Below, piece after piece: positions 6,189 through 13,914 of a DNA stretch of 13,914 bases. The stretch is from CAZQLE01 sp964593905. GTDB lineage: Bacteria > Chloroflexota > Anaerolineae > Anaerolineales > Anaerolineaceae. Position numbers and translations under genes: made by a program. How positions within the stretch are numbered: the first letter of the stretch is position 1; every line of letters starts with the position of its first letter. Below the pieces are notes generated by a model. It did not search any database, had not been told where the DNA came from, and saw nothing but the letters and a program-made list of their open reading frames with translations. The stretch is from NCBI GenBank assembly GCA_964593905.1, contig CAZQLE010000101.1:1-13914 (forward strand), written 5' to 3'.

Positions 6189-8231
6189 ATGGAACCTCAA
6201 ACGCAAAAATCCGAATACGAACAGCTTAAAAAAGACCTTCATTTTCATAACTATCGCTATCATGTACTGGATTCACCGCTGATCAGCGACGCTGAATTTG
6301 ACCGGATGCTGGTGCGGCTGCGTCAAATTGAGGTGGAACATCCGCAGTGGATCACCAGTGATTCACCGAGCCAGCGTGCCGGCAGCGCACCCTTGGACCG
6401 GTTTACCAAAGTGCGTCACGTGGCCCCGATCTTAAGCCTGGGAAATGCCTTTAACACCGCTGATGTGCGCGCCTGGTTTGAGCGCATTGCCCGACTGGAT
6501 GAGCGGGTGCGCAGCGCCGGTTTTGTGTTGGAGCCAAAATATGATGGCTTGACGGTCGTGCTTACTTATCAAAATGGGCTGCTTTCAACGGGCGCCACCC
6601 GCGGTGACGGCGAGATTGGCGAAGATATTACGGCCAACCTGCGCACGGTGCGCTCGCTGCCGCTTTCGATCCCGCTTGATCCAAACGGTCCGCCTGCGCC
6701 GGCCACCCTGGTGGTGCGCGGAGAGGTGATGATCTCGAAATCGGATTTTGATGTCTTAAATGCCCGGTTGTTGGAAGCAGGAGACAAAACCTATCTCAAC
6801 CCGCGCAATACGGCAGCCGGTTCATTGCGCCAGTTAGACCCGACCGTGACCGCCGGCCGGCCGTTGATTCTGTTTTCGTATGCGATTGTTTCTTCAGACG
6901 GCCTGGTGCCCCAGACGCAGTGGGGACAATTGCAATATCTCAAAGCATTGGGTTTTCCGGTCAGCGACTACCCGGCCCATTATGATGATTTTGAAACGAT
7001 GCTGGCCGCGCTGGATGCCTGGCAGAAGCTGCGCGACGAGTTGGATTTTGAGATCGACGGGGTGGTGATCAAAATTGATGATCTTAATCTGCAGGCCGAG
7101 CTGGGTTTTGTGGGTAAAGACCCGCGCGGCGCTCTGGCGCTTAAATTTCCGGCACGCGAAATTACCACCACGCTGCAAGATATCACCATTACCGTGGGCC
7201 GTACGGGGGTGTTGACCCCTTCGGCGATGTTGGAACCGGTGGAACTGGGCGGGGTGGTGGTGAAACAGGCCACGCTGCATAATTTTGACTATATCGCTGA
7301 AAAAGATATCCGCATCGGTGACCGGGTGATGATTAAACGGGCCGGAGATGTGATCCCATATGTGATTGGCCCGGTGGAAGGGGCGCGAACCGGAAACGAA
7401 CAAATCTATCGTCCACCCCAGACCTGCCCGGCCTGCGGGCAGCCGGTGGAGCATTTTGAAGGCGAAGTGGCCTGGTACTGCGTTAACTCGTCGTGCCCGG
7501 CACAGTTGGTGCGCAATGTGGAACATTTTGTCTCGCGCGGGGCGATGGATATTGTCGGCCTGGGGATCAAAATTGTGGAGCAGTTGATCGAGGTGGGCCT
7601 GGTTAAAGATATCGCCGATCTTTATACCCTGCGCATGGAAGACCTGCTGCAGCTCGAAGGATTTGCCGAAAAGAAAGCCAGCAATTTGCTCAGCTCCATC
7701 GAGATTTCGAAACAGCAGCCGTTCAACCGGCTGATTAATGCGCTGGGGATTCGCGGGGTGGGCGAAGTGATGGCGGCAGAGTTTGCCGCCCGCTATCTCA
7801 GCCTGGATCGTTTTGCGGTTGCGCCGGAGGCTGAACTGCAAGAAATGGAAGGGGTGGGCCCCAATATCGCCGAAGCCGTGGTAGACTGGTTTGCCCGTCC
7901 CGCAAATCAGATGGTGGTGCAAAAATTGCGCGCTGCGGGCGTCTGGCAGCCGGTGGACCCCGCCACGGTGGCGCCCGCGCCCGAAACGGCCGGCCCGCTG
8001 AACGGGTTGACCTTTGTTGTTACCGGCACGTTGGCGAGTTTTACCCGCGAAGGGATTAAAGAATATATTCAGGCGCAGGGCGGCAAGGTGACCGATTCGG
8101 TGAGCAAAAAGACCGATTATCTGGTGGTGGGGGAGAACGCGGGCTCAAAGCTGGATAAGGCGCGCGCGCTGGGCGTGAATATTGTGGATGAAGCCGGTCT
8201 GGTGGCGCTTGTGAAAGAAAAATCATCCTGA
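6189..8231 (+). CDS. ligA: NAD+-dependent DNA ligase LigA
   Basis: A 680-residue protein that seals nicks in DNA during replication and repair using NAD+. Domain Ia (HNYRYHVLDSPLISDAEFDRM) is followed by the adenylation domain with catalytic K117 in EPKYDG. Then come GATRGDGEIGEDIT, the OB fold, a four-Cys zinc finger (C413, C416, C431, C436), helix-hairpin-helix repeats and a C-terminal BRCT domain (about 600-680, LNGLTFVVTGTL). Length and order match the family. I chose ATG 6189 over the in-frame ATG at 6180, because the latter overlaps the -10 box and would not be in the transcript. The first residues then match other LigA N-termini. It is followed after 59 nt by rlmI on the same strand. 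Confidence 0.98.
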   Translation: MEPQTQKSEYEQLKKDLHFHNYRYHVLDSPLISDAEFDRMLVRLRQIEVEHPQWITSDSPSQRAGSAPLDRFTKVRHVAPILSLGNAFNTADVRAWFERIARLDERVRSAGFVLEPKYDGLTVVLTYQNGLLSTGATRGDGEIGEDITANLRTVRSLPLSIPLDPNGPPAPATLVVRGEVMISKSDFDVLNARLLEAGDKTYLNPRNTAAGSLRQLDPTVTAGRPLILFSYAIVSSDGLVPQTQWGQLQYLKALGFPVSDYPAHYDDFETMLAALDAWQKLRDELDFEIDGVVIKIDDLNLQAELGFVGKDPRGALALKFPAREITTTLQDITITVGRTGVLTPSAMLEPVELGGVVVKQATLHNFDYIAEKDIRIGDRVMIKRAGDVIPYVIGPVEGARTGNEQIYRPPQTCPACGQPVEHFEGEVAWYCVNSSCPAQLVRNVEHFVSRGAMDIVGLGIKIVEQLIEVGLVKDIADLYTLRMEDLLQLEGFAEKKASNLLSSIEISKQQPFNRLINALGIRGVGEVMAAEFAARYLSLDRFAVAPEAELQEMEGVGPNIAEAVVDWFARPANQMVVQKLRAAGVWQPVDPATVAPAPETAGPLNGLTFVVTGTLASFTREGIKEYIQAQGGKVTDSVSKKTDYLVVGENAGSKLDKARALGVNIVDEAGLVALVKEKSS

Positions 8232-8290
8232 GCAAGGGTGGCAGAGAAAATAACGCCGTCTGTTGCAGACAGTGTTAAGGAGAGATTATT

Positions 8291-9478
8291 TTGGATTTTG
8301 AACTGTTCCTGAAACCGGAGCGGGACCGCTCTGTACGCCAAAGGCATCCGTGGATCTTCACCGGCGCAGTCGCGCGGATCACCGGCGAACCCGGATCGGG
8401 CGAGACGATTCTGGTGCGCAGTGCGGCGGGTGAAGCGCTGGGGTATGCTGCGTATAGCCCAACCTCGAAAATCATTGCCCGCATGTGGAACTGGAACCCG
8501 GAAGAACGGGTGGATGAGACCTTTTTTCGGCGCGTGATCCGCAACAGCATTGCGCGGCGCAAGGCGTTTATCTCATCTTTTGAAGGGCGGGGCACCCGTT
8601 TGATCCATGCCGAATCGGATGGCCTGGCCGGGGTGGTGGTGGATCGCTACAACGACTGGCTGGTTGTGCAGTTTTTGACTGCCGGAGCCGAGCGTTGGAA
8701 AGATGGCCTGGTGGAATGGCTTTCTGAGGAGACCGGCGTGAACCAGGTGTATGAGCGCTCGGATGTGGAAGTGCGCAGGCTGGAAGGACTGGAAGAGCGC
8801 ATTGGCCCGCTGCGCGGAACGCCGGGCGGTCTGGTGGAGATTGATGAGGCCGGGCTGCGCTATCTGGTCGATCTGGAACACGGCCAGAAGACAGGTTTTT
8901 ACCTGGATCAGCGTTTGAACCGCCAGCGCACCCGCGAGTTGACCGCCGGAAGGCGGGTGTTAAACTGCTTCTGTTACACCGGCGGTTTCACCGCGGCGGC
9001 TCTGGCCGGGGGCGCGGCAGAAGTGCTTTCAATTGACAGTTCGGCCGACGCCCTGGCGATGGCCGTTAAAAATGTGGAGCGCAATAATTTTGCCGGGGAT
9101 CAGATTCGCTGGCAGGAAGCCGATGTGTTTATGGCGCTGCGCAAGCTGCGCGACCAGAACCAGAAGTTTGATGCGATCATTCTCGACCCGCCAAAATTTG
9201 CGCCCACCGCGGCGCAGGCGGTGCGTGCGGCGCGCGGCTATAAGGATATTAACCTGCTGGCGTTCAAACTGCTTAACCCGGGTGGGCTGCTGTTTACTTT
9301 TTCCTGTTCGGGCGGAATCAGCGCCGAGTTGTTTCAAAAGATCATTGCCGGTGCAGCATTGGATGCGGGTGTGGGAGCCGGAATTATCGAAACCCTGTCC
9401 CAGTCGCCGGATCATCCGATCGCTTTAAACTTCCCGGAAGGCGCCTATTTGAAGGGGCTGGTATGTCAGGTGCATTGA
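8291..9478 (+). CDS. rlmI: 23S rRNA m5C1962 methyltransferase RlmI (PUA plus SAM methyltransferase)
   Basis: A 395-residue protein, nearly the length of E. coli RlmI. The N-terminal PUA domain (RHPWIFTGAVARI, YSPTSKIIARMW) binds RNA, a linker domain follows (ESDGLAGVVVDRY), and the C-terminal Rossmann domain holds motif I (NCFCYTGGF at 225-233), DPPKF (299-303) and the catalytic C339 in FSCSGG. It methylates C5 of a cytosine in 23S rRNA. The start codon is TTG, supported by AAGGAG eight bases upstream. No ATG exists nearby, and the N-terminus fits the family only from here. It probably shares the ligA transcript. Its end overlaps the next gene by 16 nt. Confidence 0.93.
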   Translation: MDFELFLKPERDRSVRQRHPWIFTGAVARITGEPGSGETILVRSAAGEALGYAAYSPTSKIIARMWNWNPEERVDETFFRRVIRNSIARRKAFISSFEGRGTRLIHAESDGLAGVVVDRYNDWLVVQFLTAGAERWKDGLVEWLSEETGVNQVYERSDVEVRRLEGLEERIGPLRGTPGGLVEIDEAGLRYLVDLEHGQKTGFYLDQRLNRQRTRELTAGRRVLNCFCYTGGFTAAALAGGAAEVLSIDSSADALAMAVKNVERNNFAGDQIRWQEADVFMALRKLRDQNQKFDAIILDPPKFAPTAAQAVRAARGYKDINLLAFKLLNPGGLLFTFSCSGGISAELFQKIIAGAALDAGVGAGIIETLSQSPDHPIALNFPEGAYLKGLVCQVH

Positions 9479-10476
9479 ACCGGGCGTATCGGGCCTATGA
9501 GCTGATCGTCACGCTGGGACCCGCCAGCGCAGAGGAAACCATCTGGGCCGCAATGATCGCTGCTGGGGCGACAGCGTTTCGGTTGAACACCTCGCACCTG
9601 ACCCCGGATGCTCTGTGGGGCTGGCTGGAGCGCCTGAGAGTGTTCTTTGAACAGCGCGGGGCGGGTCTGCCGGTTATTTTGGACCTGCAGGGCAGCAAAT
9701 GGCGGTTGGGAGAATTTGAACCCGTTGATCTGCAAGCAGGTCAAACCATCACCCTGGCGCAGGGCAAGGTCTGTCAAACAGCCGGGGTCATTCCGGTGCC
9801 CCATGCCGATTTTTTCAAAGCGCTGGCGCAGTCGCCCGGCGAGGTGGTGTTGAATGACGCCAAGACCCGGCTGCAGGTTGAACAAGTTAACGATGAGACG
9901 GTGACGGCGCGGGTGGTGCTGGGGGGGCGCATCTCGCCCCACAAGGGCATTACCCTGCCCGAGACCGCTTTTCGGGTTGAATCGCTGGCCGAGAAAGACG
10001 ATATCATCATCCAGTCTACACGCGGGATGGAATGGGTTGAACTGGCTATTTCATATCTGCGCGATGCGGAAGAATTGCAGCGCTATATGCGCTGGATTGG
10101 CCCGGAGCGGGCGGTGATTGCCAAGCTGGAACGTGAACCGGCCATGCTGGAAGCGGTAGAGATTGCCAAAAGCTGCGCGGCTGTGTGGGTTTGCCGCGGC
10201 GATCTGGGGGCCGAGGTGGGTCTGGCACGCATGGCCGAACTGGTGGGGGCGATGTCGTGCCAGCTTGCGTCTTTTTCAAAACCGGTTGTGATGGCGGGGC
10301 AGGTGTTGGAACACATGACCGTCTCGCCCACGCCAACCCGTTCGGAGGTTTGCTATCTGTATGATGCTTTGCTGGCCGGGTACGCCGGGTTTGTGCTTTC
10401 AGATGAGGCTGCAATTGGAAAATTCCCGCTGGAAGCGGTTAAAACCGGGGCGATGTTTATGGAAACAAACCGGTAA
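9463..10476 (+). CDS. Short divergent pyruvate kinase-like protein (barrel only)
   Basis: A 337-residue protein against about 470 or more for usual pyruvate kinases. The barrel motifs are recognisable in order: TLGPAS, RLNTSH (R40, N42, S44, H45), DLQGSK (usually GPK), a short B domain, HKGITLP, AKLE (K221, E223), CRGDLG (D247), AGQVLEHM (G279 where the family has the Thr of TQM), PTRSEV and LSDEAAIGKFP. The C-terminal domain that holds allosteric sites and subunit contacts is absent. The gene ends naturally and a terminator follows. Key Lys, Glu and Asp are kept but the substrate-contact Thr is not, so activity may be altered or lost. It overlaps rlmI by 16 nt, with AAGGGG before the ATG, which implies translational coupling. 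It may be a related phosphoryl-transfer or regulatory protein rather than the glycolytic enzyme. Confidence 0.85.
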   Translation: MSGALNRAYRAYELIVTLGPASAEETIWAAMIAAGATAFRLNTSHLTPDALWGWLERLRVFFEQRGAGLPVILDLQGSKWRLGEFEPVDLQAGQTITLAQGKVCQTAGVIPVPHADFFKALAQSPGEVVLNDAKTRLQVEQVNDETVTARVVLGGRISPHKGITLPETAFRVESLAEKDDIIIQSTRGMEWVELAISYLRDAEELQRYMRWIGPERAVIAKLEREPAMLEAVEIAKSCAAVWVCRGDLGAEVGLARMAELVGAMSCQLASFSKPVVMAGQVLEHMTVSPTPTRSEVCYLYDALLAGYAGFVLSDEAAIGKFPLEAVKTGAMFMETNR

Positions 10477-10500
10477 GTGGAGCAAAGTGTGCAGAAAACA

Positions 10501-10552
10501 AAATTGAGATTGACCGCCGAAACAAAATCGGAGAACAATCTCAATTTTTTTT
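10501..10552. terminator. Bidirectional terminator between the pyruvate kinase-like gene and ssrA
   Basis: AAATTGAGATTG (10501-10512) pairs perfectly with CAATCTCAATTT (10536-10547). The 23-nt loop contains a smaller CCGA/TCGG stem. A run of T follows on the plus strand, and TTTTGTTTT follows on the minus strand, so it can serve the convergent genes on both sides. Confidence 0.85.
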
Positions 10553-10556
10553 GTTG

Positions 10557-10593
10557 TGTGAGCCAGTGAATTGATTTCTGTTCACCACTCACA
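10557..10593. other. Second hairpin downstream of ssrA
   Basis: GTGAG..GTGAA and TTCAC..CTCAC form an 11-bp interrupted stem around a 10-nt loop. It sits 8 nt after the tmRNA 3' end on the minus strand. It may protect or guide 3' processing. There is no U tract of its own. Confidence 0.4.
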
Positions 10594-10600
10594 ATCTCTG

Positions 10601-10991
10601 TGGAGATGGCGGGATTCGAACCCGCGTCCGAAAGATTCGACCACCGGATATCTACGAGCGTAGTTGGTTTATTAATCTCGCCGCACAGTGGAGAAGCCTA
10701 CAAAACCACGAGCAGCCAGCCGCTTGAACCCGAAAGCCCTCTTTTGTGCGGGGCGCGACAACCCGCACAGCACTTTGACATTGTGTCGCCCGCTCTGCGA
10801 CCGGTCAAAGAGCGGTGCAGGCAGACGGACCCCCGAAGGGATCAACTGCTAACCATTCGCCTTAGGCGGCGAGGGGCATTGCAGCGTAGGAAGTGCGATT
10901 GGCACTTAATTTTTTGTACTGATTTTACGAGGTCGGTACCTCTCGGCTCGCAACCCGGGACCAGCCTCCCCCGTCGAGACCAAGCATCCCC
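10601..10991 (-). ncRNA. ssrA: tmRNA (ssrA)
   Basis: A 391-nt tmRNA that rescues stalled ribosomes. The 5' end GGGGATG pairs with CATCTCC at the 3' end to form the acceptor stem. The conserved TCGACGGGG follows the 5' end. The 3' side has a T arm GCGGG-TTCGAAT-CCCGC and discriminator A. The tag frame starts at GCC (10903, minus strand) and ends at TAA (10862-10864), encoding ANRTSYAAMPLAA, whose last residues are the usual LAA degron. The tag stop lies in a small hairpin (CGCC/GGCG). The CCA end is not encoded (CAG follows). The plus-strand frame through this region is antisense and not a gene. Confidence 0.97.
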
Positions 10992-11003
10992 AGTTACAAT
11001 TTC

Positions 11004-11009
11004 ATTATA
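11004..11009 (-). promoter_or_regulatory. ssrA -10 box
   Basis: TATAAT on the minus strand lies 12 bp before the mature tmRNA 5' end. No good -35 is visible at 16-18 bp. Confidence 0.55.
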
Positions 11010-11068
11010 CTACGAAGTTTTCAGACCCACCGGTGATTTTATGATTCGATATCTGGTCTTTCGAATAA

Positions 11069-11097
11069 TTACTATTTTCACTTATCAGCGGTAAAAT
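11069..11097 (+). promoter_or_regulatory. Possible promoter of the corA-type gene
   Basis: TTACTA (11069-11074), a 17-bp spacer and TAAAAT (11092-11097) lie about 46 bp upstream of the TTG start. The match is moderate. It is divergent from the ssrA promoter. Confidence 0.4.
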
Positions 11098-11143
11098 TGA
11101 TCCGTCGTCGCCCACCGACGCGAGTTTAATTAGGAGGTGTGGT

Positions 11144-12076
11144 TTGATCCGTTTTTACAAAAGTACGGATACCGGATTGGAAACGCTGGAAAAAGCCGTT
11201 CCCAATTGCTGGATCAATGTGGTTGACCCGACCACAGACGAAATTGAATTTCTGGCAGGGCTGGATATCCCCCAGGATTTCATTACCTATCCATTGGATA
11301 TTGATGAGCGTTCTCGTATCGAACGGGAAGATGACGGCACAACCTTAATTCTCATCCGCGTCCCCTATTTTCAGGGCTTGAAGGTGGATGTGCCTTACAC
11401 CACGCTGCCACTGGGTCTGGTGTTAACCGACAAATATATCGTGACCATTTGCCGTCGCACGGTGGATGTGTTGCAGGTCTTTGCCAGCGGTAAAATTCCA
11501 AAGCTATCCACAGCCAAACGCAACCGTTTTGTGCTGCGCGTGTTGCTGGCCAATGCGCAGAACTTTCTGGCTTTTGTGCGCGAAATTAACAAGGCGACCG
11601 ATTTGCTTGAGGATGCGCTGAATGCCTCCATGCGTAACAATGAGGTTCTGGAGCTGTTGAAGTATCAGAAAAGTCTGGTGTATTTCACCACCGCGCTGAA
11701 GACCAACGAATTGACGCTGGTTCGTTTGCAGCGCACCTCGTTTTTTAAGATGTACCCTGATGATGAAGATCTGCTGGAAGATGTTATCACCGAAAACCAG
11801 CAAGCAATTGAAATGACCAACATTTCAGAGAACATTTTGACCTCGACGATGGACGCTTTTGCTTCGATCATCTCGAACAATTTGAACGGGGTGATGAAAT
11901 TTCTGGCATCCGTCACGATTGTCCTCAGTCTGCCAACCATCGTCACGGGCTTTTTTGGGATGAACGTGCCGCTGCCGCTGGAAACGAACCCGCTGGGATA
12001 CTTGGGGATTATCGGCATTATCGTCACGGTGTCGGTTTTGGTAACGATTATTTTTGTGCGGAGAGACTGGTTCTAA
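11144..12076 (+). CDS. corA: CorA family magnesium/cobalt transporter
   Basis: A 310-residue inner-membrane divalent cation channel. The N-terminal cytoplasmic alpha/beta domain (about 1-130) and long helical stalk (about 130-245) are followed by two membrane helices (about 248-268 and 285-304). The signature G272-M273-N274 (GFFGMNVPLP) closes the first helix and forms the selectivity filter. A basic end (RRDWF) follows, as usual in the family. The start codon is TTG, with AGGAGGT five bases upstream. No better ATG exists in frame. It stands alone between ssrA (divergent) and a terminator-like hairpin. The subfamily (CorA or ZntB-like) and the ion cannot be fixed from sequence by eye, though the GMN loop favours Mg2+. 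Confidence 0.94.
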   Translation: MIRFYKSTDTGLETLEKAVPNCWINVVDPTTDEIEFLAGLDIPQDFITYPLDIDERSRIEREDDGTTLILIRVPYFQGLKVDVPYTTLPLGLVLTDKYIVTICRRTVDVLQVFASGKIPKLSTAKRNRFVLRVLLANAQNFLAFVREINKATDLLEDALNASMRNNEVLELLKYQKSLVYFTTALKTNELTLVRLQRTSFFKMYPDDEDLLEDVITENQQAIEMTNISENILTSTMDAFASIISNNLNGVMKFLASVTIVLSLPTIVTGFFGMNVPLPLETNPLGYLGIIGIIVTVSVLVTIIFVRRDWF

Positions 12077-12130
12077 CCTTCCGGCACTTTGTTTGAGCGG
12101 CATTCCTTCATTCGGAAAAAATTAAAAATG

Positions 12131-12166
12131 ATCAGAGCTTGAGCCCGGTTTTGCTCAAGCTCTGAT
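12131..12166 (+). terminator. Terminator-like hairpin after corA
   Basis: A perfect 14-bp stem, ATCAGAGCTTGAGC with GCTCAAGCTCTGAT, closes an 8-nt loop. It is followed by only a short T-rich stretch (TTGTAT), and an A-rich run precedes it. Confidence 0.65.
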
Positions 12167-12194
12167 TTGTATAATTGGATAGGATCCATATTCT

Positions 12195-12206
12195 GATTGT
12201 ACAATC
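12195..12206. promoter_or_regulatory. 12-bp palindrome, candidate operator
   Basis: GATTGTACAATC is a perfect palindrome ending two bases before the -35 of the ABC exporter promoter, a usual position for an activator or repressor site. The regulator is unknown. Confidence 0.4.
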
Positions 12207-12208
12207 GT

Positions 12209-12237
12209 TTTACAAAAGTTTGCCGGGTCGATACAAT
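12209..12237 (+). promoter_or_regulatory. ABC exporter operon promoter
   Basis: TTTACA (12209-12214), 17 bp and TACAAT (12232-12237) are close to the sigma-70 consensus. Transcription would start near 12244, just before the GGAGG ribosome site. This rules out the longer upstream frame as part of the protein. Confidence 0.7.
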
Positions 12238-12259
12238 GATTAAATATGGAGGTTTGTGG

Positions 12260-13036
12260 ATGACAACATCTGACAATTGGGTCGATGCTTCTGTGACTGA
12301 CTTTGGGGCGGTGCAATCCATTTCACCCTGTCAGGATCAGGAAAGCGGCTTTTTTCGGCTGGTAAACTTGAGTAAGGCCTATGTGGAAGGGTCAAAACGG
12401 CGGGATGTGCTGCGCAATACAACGATCTGCTTTGCGCGCGGAGAGTTTGCGGCCATTCTGGGCAAAAGCGGCAGCGGCAAAACCACCCTGCTAAACCTGA
12501 TCAGCGGAATTGACTGTCCGGACCAGGGGGATATCTTTCTGGCCGGAACGCGGCTGACGGGTCTAAATGATCAGGCGCGGACACTTTTCCGGCGCGAGCA
12601 CATCGGCTTTATCTTTCAGTTTTTCAACCTGATCCCCACCCTGACGGTGTGGGAGAATATCGTTTTGCCGCTGGAGCTGAACCGCCGCATGAACCCCGAA
12701 ACCCGGCAGCGGGCCTCAGCCCTGCTCGCCGAAGTGGGGCTGGCCGGACGTGAAAAGACCTTCCCGGATCGATTATCGGGGGGTGAACAGCAGCGGGTGG
12801 CAATTGCGCGGGCTTTGGTGCATAACCCCGACCTGGTTCTGGCTGATGAGCCGACCGGGAACCTGGATGAAGAGACCGGGCGCCAGATTCTGGCCCTGTT
12901 GGACCGTCTGACCCGAAAAATGGGGCGAAATATGATCATGGTGACGCATAGCCCCGAGGCTGCGGCTGTGGCAGATCATCTCTATCTATTACGTGAGGGT
13001 CAGCTTTACCGTAAAGAGGAGGAGCATGCGTCTTGA
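12260..13036 (+). CDS. ABC transporter ATP-binding protein (MacB/LolD/FtsE type)
   Basis: A 258-residue ATPase subunit that powers an FtsX-type exporter. Walker A GKSGSGKTT starts at residue 68, the Q-loop is FQFFNLIPTLTVWENI, the signature LSGGEQQRVAIARAL starts at 172, Walker B is LVLADEPTGNLD (D196, E197), and the H-loop is VTHSPEAA. The LNLIPT..NI pattern and length fit the group that handles lipoproteins, peptides or macrolides. I chose ATG 12260 because GGAGG lies 7 bases upstream and the in-frame upstream ATGs are at or before the promoter. The first 35 residues or so are an unusual acidic extension before the ABC fold. It overlaps the permease gene by 11 nt. Confidence 0.94.
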   Translation: MTTSDNWVDASVTDFGAVQSISPCQDQESGFFRLVNLSKAYVEGSKRRDVLRNTTICFARGEFAAILGKSGSGKTTLLNLISGIDCPDQGDIFLAGTRLTGLNDQARTLFRREHIGFIFQFFNLIPTLTVWENIVLPLELNRRMNPETRQRASALLAEVGLAGREKTFPDRLSGGEQQRVAIARALVHNPDLVLADEPTGNLDEETGRQILALLDRLTRKMGRNMIMVTHSPEAAAVADHLYLLREGQLYRKEEEHAS

Positions 13037-13914
13037 CCACCCTCTCTGGCAGGTGGGCTGGCGCTATTTGCTGCGCCGCCGCTGGCAAACCGCCCTGATG
13101 GTGATCGGGGTGATGCTGGGTGTGGCCCTGGTGGTGGCGGTGGATATGGCGAATGCGAGCGCGGCGCGGGCGTTCACCCTCAGCACCGAGGCCGTGACCG
13201 GCCGGGCCACGCACCAGATTACCGGTGGACCGAAGGGCGTGCCCGACGCGGTTTATTTCGATTTGCGCCGTTCTGGCGTGCTGTTGACGGCTGCACCCAT
13301 TCTCAGCGCCTACACTTCTTCAGCGCAACTTGGCGACCGGCCATTTCAAATTCTGGGGATTGACCCCTTTGCCGATGCTCCCTTTCGCAGTTATCTCAAT
13401 AACGGCGGTTCAGTGCCGCTGGACCAGTTGACCCCGTTCTTAACCCATCCGGGGGCGGTGCTGATCTCACAGGCAAATGCGCTGCGGTATGGTTTGAAAC
13501 TGGGCGATACGATTACCCTCGATCTGGGCGGGCGGCAAAAGCCGGCGTTGATTGTCGGTTTGCTAGACCCGCAGGATGCCATTGCCCGCAGGGCAGTGGA
13601 GGGGCTGTTGCTGGCGGATATTTCCACCGTGCAGGAACTGGCTGGCAAACAGGGCTGGTTGGAACGGATTGATCTGATTGTTGCGGATGAGGCACAGCGA
13701 ACCCGAATTGAGGAGTGGCTCCCGCAAGATGTGCGCCTGGCGGGCACGGCGGCCCGTCAGGGGTCGGTGGAACAGATGACGGCAGCGTTTCGGTTGAACC
13801 TGACTGCGCTCAGTATGCTGGCGCTGGTGGTGGGCCTGTTTTTGATTTATAACACGATGACCTTTTCGGTGGTGCAGCGCCGACAGTTGTTTGGTACATT
13901 GCGCTGCCTGGGGG
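13026..13914 (+). CDS. FtsX/MacB-type ABC permease, truncated by the window end
   Basis: The frame is open from ATG 13026 to the window edge, giving 296 residues of a protein that should be longer. A basic N-terminus (RYLLRRRWQ) precedes the first membrane helix (about 24-42, LMVIGVMLGVALVVAVDMA). A large extracytoplasmic domain like MacB_PCD spans about 45-250 (LISQANALRYGLKLGDTITL is typical). The second helix begins at about 258 (LTALSMLALVVGLFLIYNT), followed by the conserved FtsX start VVQRRQLFGTLRCLG. AGGAGGAG precedes the ATG, which lies inside the end of the ATPase gene. The pair forms an exporter or lipoprotein-release pump. The substrate cannot be told. Confidence 0.93.
   Translation, partial: MRLDHPLWQVGWRYLLRRRWQTALMVIGVMLGVALVVAVDMANASAARAFTLSTEAVTGRATHQITGGPKGVPDAVYFDLRRSGVLLTAAPILSAYTSSAQLGDRPFQILGIDPFADAPFRSYLNNGGSVPLDQLTPFLTHPGAVLISQANALRYGLKLGDTITLDLGGRQKPALIVGLLDPQDAIARRAVEGLLLADISTVQELAGKQGWLERIDLIVADEAQRTRIEEWLPQDVRLAGTAARQGSVEQMTAAFRLNLTALSMLALVVGLFLIYNTMTFSVVQRRQLFGTLRCLG

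Noticed and set aside
6894..7922. 342-codon minus-strand frame inside ligA
   Set aside because: Shadow of ligA, rich in His, Arg and Gln, with no family motif, while the plus strand holds a full ligase.
10600..11094. 164-codon plus-strand frame over the ssrA locus
   Set aside because: It is antisense to a clear tmRNA. Its first part reads the T arm, a common false gene.

Overview
The window is a bacterial chromosome segment with about 57% GC. Its gene style fits an environmental Chloroflexota, Anaerolineae-like organism. That placement is inferred from the overall look of the proteins and not from any diagnostic marker. The tRNA and the tmRNA both lack an encoded 3' CCA. Two genes start with TTG, and ligA looks leaderless.

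Left edge (1-423): a minus-strand tRNA-Pro(GGG) with its own promoter and terminator. It is followed downstream by an 86-bp tandem array in which every unit carries the last 17 nt of that tRNA plus a strong terminator hairpin. The arrangement resembles the tyrT repeat locus of E. coli.

Main accessory region (420-5860, minus strand): a compact five-gene operon. In transcription order it encodes a small two-helix membrane protein with a zinc ribbon; a DUF2207-like membrane protein ending in a Cys-Ala repeat (CACACACAGCACACA); a radical SAM/SPASM protein with an N-terminal PqqD/RRE-like domain; a paralogue of that protein that has lost nearly all iron-sulfur cysteines; and a class I SAM methyltransferase. 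The simplest reading is a post-translational modification system in which the radical SAM pair modifies the Cys-rich cytoplasmic tail of the membrane protein. This is the most interesting part of the window.

Centre (6176-10552, plus strand): housekeeping genes ligA (probably leaderless, with the -10 box placing the transcript start on the ATG), rlmI (TTG start) and a short divergent pyruvate kinase-like gene without the C-terminal domain. The run ends in a strong terminator.

Right part: tmRNA (ssrA) on the minus strand with proteolysis tag ANRTSYAAMPLAA; a CorA-type Mg2+ channel on the plus strand with a TTG start; then a promoter and an ABC exporter operon of the MacB/LolCDE type (ATPase plus FtsX-like permease). 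The permease runs off the window end.
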